NCBI GenBank assembly: GCA_964565335.1
Contig: CAZMEN010000038.1
Span: 1 to 26,091, forward strand
Length of the DNA: 26,091 nucleotides
Direction: 5' to 3'
Origin: Litorimonas sp964565335
GTDB taxonomy: Bacteria > Pseudomonadota > Alphaproteobacteria > Caulobacterales > Maricaulaceae
Part shown: positions 8,188 through 14,216 of the stretch, piece by piece
Numbering within the stretch: the first letter of the stretch is position 1
How the letters are laid out: every line of letters starts with the position of its first letter
Notes under the pieces: generated by a model
Told to the model about the DNA's origin: nothing
What the model saw: the letters and a program-made list of their open reading frames with translations, nothing else
Database searches by the model: none
Translations under genes and position numbers: made by a program

Positions 8188-8568
8188 ATGCGCCGCACTT
8201 TATTTCTCTCACTGACATCAGCCGCTATCCTTGGAGCTTGTACAACGACTCCGCTTCCAGAAGCTCCACCCGTCATTATTGAGCCAGAACCAATCCAGAC
8301 CTGTGTGTCTATTTCTGCTTTACAAAAAGTCATTATTCCGGCGGAAACTCAAACGCGTTACGCAACGACGATGATCGACAACGCGCCATATGACCCCATT
8401 GAAACGACCGTGAAACAGGTTCGTGTCGTTAAGCCCGCGCAAATCATCTATATAGACTCCAATAATGCGGAAGTTTTGGATATCTGCGAAAAAGACATTG
8501 AAATTGGCGAGACAGGTCCAGGTATTGGCGAAATGCTATCCGAAGACTTAGCATCACCTGAAGGATGA
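8188..8568 (+). CDS. Small hypothetical outer-membrane-type lipoprotein
   Basis: I do not recognise this 126-residue protein as a named family. It begins with a lipoprotein signal ending in the lipobox ILGAC (Cys18), followed by a Pro/Glu-rich linker. Two further cysteines (Cys39 and Cys100) could pair in the periplasm. The middle is beta-rich in appearance (TTVKQVRVVKPAQIIYIDSN) and the C-terminus is acidic. A good Shine-Dalgarno sequence, CGGAG, lies 6 nt before the ATG. The gene is divergent from the Tol operon and convergent with the ABM-fold gene, with a 1-nt gap between stops. A surface or envelope role is inferred only from the lipobox and the neighbourhood. Confidence 0.8.
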   Translation: MRRTLFLSLTSAAILGACTTTPLPEAPPVIIEPEPIQTCVSISALQKVIIPAETQTRYATTMIDNAPYDPIETTVKQVRVVKPAQIIYIDSNNAEVLDICEKDIEIGETGPGIGEMLSEDLASPEG

Positions 8569-8569
8569 G

Positions 8570-8881
8570 TTAGGCGAGAAGATCGACTTTCACTTCTCCG
8601 GCCCAGAGGACTTCACTGGGCCGGCACAACTCCGCCCAAGCCATACGTAATCTGACAAAGTCTTCGCTTGGTAAAACCTCACCAGCCGCATCAAATGTCG
8701 CTTTATCAGGCCATTGCGCATAAGCATAAAACGTACCGTCTTCCCCCTTATGCAATCGCGAACCCAACGCGCCCGCTTCGTTTTTGAAAAACGCCGTCAT
8801 GCCGCTCCAACACGCTATAAACCGCTCAGCATTATCCGCCGTTGGCTCATAAAGTTCGAAACGATAAGAGAGGCAGTACAT
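8570..8881 (-). CDS. ABM-like (antibiotic biosynthesis monooxygenase fold) small protein
   Basis: Small cytoplasmic protein of 103 residues. It has the pattern of the dimeric alpha/beta-barrel (ABM) superfamily: a beta strand YCLSYRFELY, a helix from ADNAERFIACWSGMTAFF, the segment GALGSRLHKGEDGTFYAYAQWPDKATFDAA, and a C-terminal strand. Members include heme-degrading enzymes, quinol monooxygenases and many proteins of unknown substrate, so I give no reaction. I chose the ATG at 8881 (AGGG about 10 nt upstream) over a GTG at 8908. The GTG would overlap the upstream gene and adds residues that do not fit the fold. The stop is 5 nt downstream of the small Cys-rich membrane protein gene in the same direction. 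The 3' end contains a strong 9-bp hairpin (separate entry). Confidence 0.72.
   Translation of the reverse strand: MYCLSYRFELYEPTADNAERFIACWSGMTAFFKNEAGALGSRLHKGEDGTFYAYAQWPDKATFDAAGEVLPSEDFVRLRMAWAELCRPSEVLWAGEVKVDLLA
8598..8624. terminator. Perfect GC-rich hairpin downstream of the lipoprotein gene
   Basis: CCGGCCCAG (8598-8606) and CTGGGCCGG (8616-8624) form a perfect 9-bp stem with a 9-nt loop. It starts 30 nt after the stop of the plus-strand lipoprotein gene and lies inside the 3' end of the convergent ABM gene. There is no following T-run on either strand, so a classic intrinsic terminator is unlikely. An mRNA 3'-end protecting structure is possible. Confidence 0.3.
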
Positions 8882-8886
8882 GAACT

Positions 8887-9108
8887 TTATCCCTTTGCGG
8901 GGCGGCACAGACCCGCATCCCTGTCAAAGACGCCGCCCTTTTCAACACAATCTGTCGAGCAGATATTACTATCATAATCCCAAGCATTGCCTGCATCCAA
9001 ACAGTTATCAATTTGAACGAAACGGTGGTTCATAAACAAAGAGCCTGCGATTAAAACAACCATCAAGACCGCATAGAGAAGCAGTTTTTGTTTCCGCTCA
9101 GAACTCAT
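8887..9108 (-). CDS. Small membrane-anchored protein with duplicated Cys-x13-Cys unit
   Basis: Hypothetical protein of 73 residues. One N-terminal membrane helix (about residues 9-26, LLLYAVLMVVLIAGSLFM) follows a charged start, so the rest is probably periplasmic. The periplasmic part is an internal tandem repeat, DNCLDAGNAWDYDSNIC and then TDCVEKGGVFDRDAGLC. The cysteines are at 36, 50, 54 and 68, giving C-x13-C twice with a shared pattern C-[LV]-[DE]-x-G-x-x-[WF]-D-x-D-x-x-[IL]-C. Each unit probably closes a disulfide-bonded loop. It starts 11 nt after the prfA stop, so it is likely co-transcribed. I do not recognise a named family. Confidence 0.75.
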   Translation of the reverse strand: MSSERKQKLLLYAVLMVVLIAGSLFMNHRFVQIDNCLDAGNAWDYDSNICSTDCVEKGGVFDRDAGLCRPAKG

Positions 9109-9119
9109 AAAGCTATGGC

Positions 9120-10184
9120 TTACCCTGCTTCCATCTGCGCCAAACGCGCGGCTTGGTCCTCAGCCATCAGGGAGTCGACGACGTCGTTCAATGCATCGCC
9201 CGCGATGATTTTGTCTAAATTATAGAGCGTTAACCCGATACGGTGATCAGTCACCCGCCCCTGCGGATAGTTATAAGTCCGAATACGTTCAGATCGATCG
9301 CCCGACCCAACTTGTCCCGCACGTTCTTCGGCGCGTTCGGCGTCAATCCGCTGTTTTTCCATATCATAGAGACGCATTTTCAACAGCCGTTCAGCATTTG
9401 CCCGGTTCATGTGTTGAGATTTGGCGTCACAGACGACGACTGTACCCGTCGGGATATGGGTCATCCGCACGGCAGAGTCGGTTTTGTTAACGTGCTGTCC
9501 GCCCGCACCTGAGGCCCGCATGGTGTCAACCCGCACATCATTCATAGAAAACCCAATATCCACGTCTTCCGGCTCTGGCAGAACCGCCACCGTCGCCGCC
9601 GATGTATGCACACGGCCTTGCGTTTCCGTCACAGGCACACGTTGGACGCGGTGCACGCCGGATTCAAATTTCATTTTTCCGTAAGCCCCTGCCCCAGAAA
9701 CGGAGGCGACAATTTCTTTATACCCGCCCATATCGGCCTCGGCTTGGCTTTCAATATCGACTTTCCAGCCTTGGATAGAGGCATAACGCGCATACATAGA
9801 GAACAAATCACCGGCAAAAATCGCAGCTTCGTCCCCGCCCGTTCCGGCACGGATTTCCAAAACGATGGAGGCATTGTCATCCTTGTCTTTGGGTAGAAGC
9901 AATAACGAGACGTCTTTCTCAATGTCCGGCAGGCTGTCTTTCAGGGTTTGTAATTCTTCTTTGGCCATAGCGGCCATTTCGGGGTCTTCCATCATGGCTT
10001 CTAAATCCGCCATCTCAGACCGCAAATCGCGGAGTTTACGCACGCCGTCCGCAACGGGTTTCAACTCGGCATAGTCCTTACCCAGCTGGACGATTTCGTC
10101 GCTGTCCATCGTTGCCCCCATACGGGCTTCGATCTGTTCGAAACGATCCAGCACTTGGGCTAGTCTTATATCGGGAATATGCAT
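9120..10184 (-). CDS. prfA: Peptide chain release factor 1
   Basis: Class I release factor that recognises UAA and UAG in the ribosomal A site and triggers peptide release. The 354-residue product has the RF1 stop-codon-reading tripeptide PVT (residues 184-186, in HRVQRVPVTETQGRVHTS) and not the SPF of RF2. The catalytic GGQ is at 228-230 in RASGAGGQHVNKTDSAVR. The N-terminal helical domain and full family length are present. The start is the ATG at 10184, with no strong Shine-Dalgarno sequence. In many bacteria prmC, which methylates the GGQ glutamine, follows prfA. Here a small Cys-repeat protein gene follows instead, so prmC must be elsewhere. Confidence 0.97.
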   Translation of the reverse strand: MHIPDIRLAQVLDRFEQIEARMGATMDSDEIVQLGKDYAELKPVADGVRKLRDLRSEMADLEAMMEDPEMAAMAKEELQTLKDSLPDIEKDVSLLLLPKDKDDNASIVLEIRAGTGGDEAAIFAGDLFSMYARYASIQGWKVDIESQAEADMGGYKEIVASVSGAGAYGKMKFESGVHRVQRVPVTETQGRVHTSAATVAVLPEPEDVDIGFSMNDVRVDTMRASGAGGQHVNKTDSAVRMTHIPTGTVVVCDAKSQHMNRANAERLLKMRLYDMEKQRIDAERAEERAGQVGSGDRSERIRTYNYPQGRVTDHRIGLTLYNLDKIIAGDALNDVVDSLMAEDQAARLAQMEAG

Positions 10185-10201
10185 GAGGGCGGGTTAATCC
10201 G

Positions 10202-12313
10202 TTAAAAGGTCGAGGTCAAACCCAAGAATAAAGTTCTCGGGCGTCCGGGGAAATATCGCTCATTCCCAAAGGCGAAATCAGCGCGGTTCGCATAGCGCGT
10301 ATCAAACAGATTATCGATGCGGCCAAATACACTTATGCCACTGCTCATTTCATAACGTCCCCGCAATACAAAAATATCATGACCGGGATAAGTTTCTGTA
10401 TTGCCAGGGTTGGTGAAGTAAGATCCGACATGCCGCCATTCCAAACCGATATTAGCCGCCTGTATCGGAGTGACTTCTGCTCTGATTGTGGCCAGCGTAT
10501 CAGGGGCCGTATCTACACGGTCACCCTTTGTAATATTATTAGCAGGCGAGCCTTCATCCAGTGAAAAATTATAAGTGTGACGGGCCAGTGTTCCGTCTGC
10601 AGACAGGCTCAACCACGCCGTTACATCCCAATCGGCAGAGGCCTCAACGCCGCTATGCCGGGTTTTCCCGTCGACCACATTAAAGCCATTGGCATTGCGG
10701 AAAAAGAAGTTCTCTTTCCATTGCGTATAAGCCGCGAGTTCAACCTTAAAACCATCAGTAAATTTCTTATAGCCAATCTCAAGGCTATCGAGGGTTTCTA
10801 TTTCTGTTTCGCCTGCGACTTGGTTGAGTTGTATAGAATAAAGGTCGGTGACTTGCGGAGCGCGCGAACCTCTAGCGGCGCGAACATAATAAGTTTCGCC
10901 CCTCTCGCTTTGATACCTTAAACTCGCTTTAGGCGTAATCGTAAAAAAGTCATCTTGCCTATCGGCTACGCGAATGAAACGACCCGACTGCCCCGTGTCT
11001 GCCTGATTATTGTAATTATAGTGCGTATATTCCGCTCGGGCCCCAACATCCAAAACCAGTCTGTCATTCAAATACACATCTTTTTGCGCATAGGCGGCCC
11101 CGACCAACGCTTCAACTTTGTAATCATAATGCAAACCCTGAACAAAAGAGAAGCGGTTCGGGTTCTCTTGAAATTCAAAGAGCGCGCCTTCGGTATACTC
11201 GACATCTGCACCAATGTTGAAATCATCGCCAAATAAAGCAGATTGCAATCCAACAGAGCTATGTGAATTTTCTTCCAAAGCTTGCCCCGGTACGAAATGG
11301 CGGAGAAAACGTAATTCCGCGCGGCGGGCATAAGGTGTTAGTGAGAGAGTGTTTTCTCCCATATCACGGCTAAACCGCGCCTGCGTACGATAAGTTTTAC
11401 CGTCTCGAAACGCTTCGGGATTCGGGTTGGTAAACCGCACGGCGTCATCCCGATATACATCATCGCCTTGGATAAAGCCCGCGGTTTCTTGGTTCAAATT
11501 CTGAAAGGTAGAGAGCCAATCCACTGACCATGCCCCGAAGTCTTCTTGGTATCGAAGTTGAAATTTTTGTTGGTCATATCCGCTGTCATCTCGAAATCCG
11601 TTATCACTTACGAGTGCGGCAGACGCCCGGAATTGACCGATATTCGCCGCCACTTGCCCAGATATATAGCCGTCTTCACCCCATAACACTTTCACGCGGT
11701 TATCAGCCCCCACTTGCAGGGGCTCAACATTAATAAGGCCATGAACAGCGTTAGAGCCATATTGAACCGGCCCTGGTCCTTTAAAGACTTCAATGCTTCG
11801 AGCGAATTCCAATCCGCTCTCAAACAGGCCATTCACATTGGCAAAGCCCGCTGCGCGCAAAGGCACACCCGCCTCCAAATATAGGAAGCTTCCCGCTCCC
11901 GCCCCGCCTGTTAAAACGGGCGAGCGCAAAGCCGTCAAATGTTCCTGCCCGCTCCCGCGGTGAATATTAAGCCCCGCGACCCCATTTAGAATTTCCGCGG
12001 GGTGAACCGCGGAAACCGTGTTCAACACATCAGTTCCAATGATATCAATACTTGCGGAGACATCACTCACGTCTTTAATTTGATCTAGAATGCCCTGAAC
12101 AATAACTTCATCGTCCTTGAGCAAAAGGGGATTTAAATCCATCACAGCAATGGGTTGGTTTTGCTCAGTTACGGGAACACGCAGCCCGCCTGTCCAAACC
12201 TTATCTGCTTCGTCTTTTTGCTGACCCTTTTCTTGGGCGTTGGCATTGGAATACCCCACCAATGCAATAGTGCTCATCGTTAACAGTGTGAGTTTTGTAA
12301 TTTTCTTGGACAT
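10202..12313 (-). CDS. TonB-dependent outer-membrane receptor
   Basis: Outer-membrane beta-barrel that takes up a large or scarce substrate using TonB energy. From the ATG at 12313 the 703-residue product has a signal peptide (about residues 1-26, ending NANAQ). A plug domain follows (ASIDIIGTDVLNTVSAVHPAEILNGVAGLNIHRGSG...ARSIEVFKGPGPVQYGSNAVHGLINV). The barrel ends in an aromatic C-terminal strand, ...LFLGLTSTF, as expected for BAM insertion. The frame extends to a GTG at 12352 that overlaps the tetR stop as GTGA. That would suggest coupling but would put 13 unhelpful residues ahead of the signal peptide. The substrate cannot be read from sequence. The neighbouring TetR and AlkB genes make a hydrocarbon-related ligand a reasonable hypothesis, but an iron complex is also possible. 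Confidence 0.92.
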   Translation of the reverse strand: MSKKITKLTLLTMSTIALVGYSNANAQEKGQQKDEADKVWTGGLRVPVTEQNQPIAVMDLNPLLLKDDEVIVQGILDQIKDVSDVSASIDIIGTDVLNTVSAVHPAEILNGVAGLNIHRGSGQEHLTALRSPVLTGGAGAGSFLYLEAGVPLRAAGFANVNGLFESGLEFARSIEVFKGPGPVQYGSNAVHGLINVEPLQVGADNRVKVLWGEDGYISGQVAANIGQFRASAALVSDNGFRDDSGYDQQKFQLRYQEDFGAWSVDWLSTFQNLNQETAGFIQGDDVYRDDAVRFTNPNPEAFRDGKTYRTQARFSRDMGENTLSLTPYARRAELRFLRHFVPGQALEENSHSSVGLQSALFGDDFNIGADVEYTEGALFEFQENPNRFSFVQGLHYDYKVEALVGAAYAQKDVYLNDRLVLDVGARAEYTHYNYNNQADTGQSGRFIRVADRQDDFFTITPKASLRYQSERGETYYVRAARGSRAPQVTDLYSIQLNQVAGETEIETLDSLEIGYKKFTDGFKVELAAYTQWKENFFFRNANGFNVVDGKTRHSGVEASADWDVTAWLSLSADGTLARHTYNFSLDEGSPANNITKGDRVDTAPDTLATIRAEVTPIQAANIGLEWRHVGSYFTNPGNTETYPGHDIFVLRGRYEMSSGISVFGRIDNLFDTRYANRADFAFGNERYFPGRPRTLFLGLTSTF

Positions 12314-12348
12314 AGAGGCGCTATAGTCAAATTTCGTGTTAGGCCAAG

Positions 12349-12918
12349 TCACTTGTTAGAGACGGGTATCAGCGCATCAATTAATCGCGCGGTAAATTTC
12401 TGTAGGCTTTCGGAAGACCGATTATCGAAGGTCATTATAGCCATCATATTTGCAGCGTTGGTTACAATCAACGCATCTGTTTTGTTTTTTAATGCAGGCG
12501 GCAAGTTCGATTGAATCAAATCCAGAATTCTATCTTGCATATCCAGATATTGTGGACGCAAATCAGGGTTAAAAGAAACGGACCAAGCTAGATAAGCTTT
12601 AATTGTCGCTGGATGTTCACGGATCATTATCTCATAGGCTTTCGCCAAAGCTAAGACTTGATGGCGAGGGCCCTCCCCCAAATCAGGTGCCGTTTCAAAC
12701 ATTCTAATGATTTGCGCTTCAATCTCGCCCAAGACACCGAGCATCAAAGCCTCTTTAGTTGGAAAATAATTGAAGACGGTGGCAGTCGACACGCCAGCGC
12801 GTTTGGCAATGTCCCCATGCCCTGCCCGCTCGATACCCATATCCGCAAAAGTCTCTATGGCAATGTCGACGAGCATTGCCTTGCGTTTTTCAGGTGAATA
12901 GCGGCGGCGCTCAGCCAT
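12349..12918 (-). CDS. TetR-family transcriptional regulator next to alkB
   Basis: DNA-binding repressor-type protein of 189 residues from the ATG at 12918. The frame is open to 13155, but the extra 79 residues do not resemble TetR and would run through the alkB start. The N-terminal helix-turn-helix is clear at about residues 34-58 (HGDIAKRAGVSTATVFNYFPTKEAL), followed by an all-helical ligand domain. It lies directly upstream of the TonB receptor (its TGA overlaps an alternative GTG by 4 bp) and is divergent from alkB across a 118-bp gap with two palindromes. The simplest reading is a local regulator of alkB, itself and the receptor. The ligand is unknown. Confidence 0.9.
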   Translation of the reverse strand: MAERRRYSPEKRKAMLVDIAIETFADMGIERAGHGDIAKRAGVSTATVFNYFPTKEALMLGVLGEIEAQIIRMFETAPDLGEGPRHQVLALAKAYEIMIREHPATIKAYLAWSVSFNPDLRPQYLDMQDRILDLIQSNLPPALKNKTDALIVTNAANMMAIMTFDNRSSESLQKFTARLIDALIPVSNK

Positions 12919-12955
12919 AAATAAAGGACTCACTGTAGGTTTAACTGCACACCCC

Positions 12956-12974
12956 ATGACGCACGCCGCGTCAT
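12956..12974. promoter_or_regulatory. Palindrome IR1 at the tetR promoter, candidate operator
   Basis: Perfect 7-bp arms, ATGACGC (12956-12962) and GCGTCAT (12968-12974), with a 5-nt spacer. On the minus strand a -10-like TCTAAT occupies 12973-12978, so the palindrome would cover the expected tetR transcription start. That is a classic place for autorepression. The arms are seen in the sequence and the regulator is inferred. Confidence 0.5.
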
Positions 12975-12978
12975 TAGA
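12973..12978 (-). promoter_or_regulatory. Possible tetR -10 element
   Basis: TCTAAT on the minus strand matches TATAAT at five of six positions and lies about 55 nt upstream of the tetR ATG. I found no good -35 at 16-18 nt, so this is a weak call that rests partly on the palindrome overlapping it. Confidence 0.3.
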
Positions 12979-12982
12979 CAAG

Positions 12983-13011
12983 TTGACAGAGGAAAAAACT
13001 CTCTTTATTGA
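12983..13011 (+). promoter_or_regulatory. Candidate alkB promoter
   Basis: A perfect -35 TTGACA (12983-12988) is followed at 17 nt by TATTGA (13006-13011), a weak -10. A better -10, GATAAT (13010-13015), lies at an over-long 21-nt spacing. Either way the -10 lies inside palindrome IR2, so a bound regulator would block RNA polymerase. Confidence 0.45.
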
Positions 13012-13025
13012 TAATTCTATCAATA
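13006..13025. promoter_or_regulatory. Palindrome IR2 over the alkB -10, candidate operator
   Basis: Perfect 8-bp arms, TATTGATA (13006-13013) and TATCAATA (13018-13025), with spacer ATTC. It covers the likely alkB -10 and abuts the Shine-Dalgarno AGGAG. Its sequence differs completely from IR1, so two regulators, or one operator plus one chance palindrome, must be considered. Confidence 0.55.
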
Positions 13026-13036
13026 GGAGAATTGTC

Positions 13037-14194
13037 GTGGCCTTTCTTGAAACCTTAAGTGAGAAACCTGAATGGAAACGCCATCTTTGGCTGATTTCAT
13101 TGACCTTCCCTACAACACCACTTCTAGGAATTGCATTGGCGATGAGTACCGGCAATCCACATTGGGTCTGGCTGCCTGTTGCAATGTTTTACGTCATGGT
13201 GCCTGCCCTCGACTATTTGGTCGGTGACGACAAATATGACCTCTTAGGGCTCATCCAAGATGAAGCCAAACAATCACAATTCTACAAATTCATGGTGCAC
13301 GCCCTCCTCCCGCTTATTTATTTGACGTGGATAGCCGGTGCATGGTTCTTCACGAAACAGCCTTGGCCGTGGGATGTGTATCTGGCGCTCGGTATAAGCC
13401 ACGGATGGGGTTTGGCGTTTGCCATTAATTCCGGCCACGAAACAGGGCATAAGACGGATAAGCTCTCAAAATGGATTGCCATTTTCATGCTCCTCCCAAG
13501 CTTTTACGGTCACTTCCGTGTTGAGCATAATATGGGTCACCATTCAGATGTGGCGACACCCCGTGACCATGCGACAGCTCGTTTCGGAGAGAGTTATTAT
13601 AAATTTGCAAGCCGCGAATATCCAGGCGCATGGACGCGCTCTTGGAAAATTGAGAGTAAACGCGCCGCCCGCAAAGGCTATTCACGATTCTCCCTTAAGA
13701 ATGAAGTGGTCGCAGCGACAGTCCTAGCCCTTTTGGTCTGGGGGATAATGGCGGCTGTTTTTGGTATAGGCGTGCTTGGCTATCTGCTCTTGGGATGGTT
13801 TATTTCTTCTTCTGCGCTAACCTCGCAAAATTATATTGCCCATTACGGCTTATTGCGGGACAGGCGTGCTGACGGAAAATTCCTGCCGTGTCAGCCGCAT
13901 CACAGCTGGAACTGCAACCTTTTGATTACTAACCTAACAAGTTATAATCTCGCCCGTCATTCCGACCATCATGCTAACCCCGCGCGGCATTATCAATATC
14001 TACGCCAGTTCAGAGATGTACCCGCCCTGCCTTATGGCTATATGGTAATGTTCCTCATCGGATTCGTCCCGCCACTATTCCGCAGGGTTATGGACCCGCT
14101 GGTTTTACAGGGCGTTGACGGCGATATAAGCAAAGTGATGACTGAAGATTATGTTCGCGCTTGGGAAGCTGAGCAAGCACAGGTCAACGCCTGA
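13037..14194 (+). CDS. alkB: Alkane 1-monooxygenase (AlkB family)
   Basis: Integral-membrane di-iron enzyme that hydroxylates the terminal carbon of n-alkanes, using electrons from rubredoxin. The AlkB histidine motifs are all present (numbered from the GTG): HETGH at 134-138, EHNMGHHSDVATPRDHATARFGE from 163, NYIAHYGLLR from 265, PHHSWN, and RHSDHHANPARHYQ from 307. Several hydrophobic membrane segments precede them. I place the start at GTG 13037 (385 residues), with AGGAG 7 nt upstream. The upstream in-frame ATG at 12956 would put both palindromes and the -35 inside the coding sequence and leave no room for promoters. No rubredoxin or reductase gene is in the window. Identity is secure, and the substrate chain length cannot be told. 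Confidence 0.94.
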   Translation: MAFLETLSEKPEWKRHLWLISLTFPTTPLLGIALAMSTGNPHWVWLPVAMFYVMVPALDYLVGDDKYDLLGLIQDEAKQSQFYKFMVHALLPLIYLTWIAGAWFFTKQPWPWDVYLALGISHGWGLAFAINSGHETGHKTDKLSKWIAIFMLLPSFYGHFRVEHNMGHHSDVATPRDHATARFGESYYKFASREYPGAWTRSWKIESKRAARKGYSRFSLKNEVVAATVLALLVWGIMAAVFGIGVLGYLLLGWFISSSALTSQNYIAHYGLLRDRRADGKFLPCQPHHSWNCNLLITNLTSYNLARHSDHHANPARHYQYLRQFRDVPALPYGYMVMFLIGFVPPLFRRVMDPLVLQGVDGDISKVMTEDYVRAWEAEQAQVNA

Positions 14195-14216
14195 CCTCCA
14201 CACGACTCAATCCTCG

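Noticed and set aside
12956..13036. N-terminal extension of alkB from ATG 12956
   Set aside because: It would contain both palindromes and the TTGACA element and leaves only 37 bp to the tetR start. GTG 13037 has a strong Shine-Dalgarno sequence at the right distance.
12919..13155. 79-residue N-terminal extension of TetR
   Set aside because: It reads antisense through the alkB start, does not look like TetR sequence, and the normal TetR N-terminus begins at 12918.
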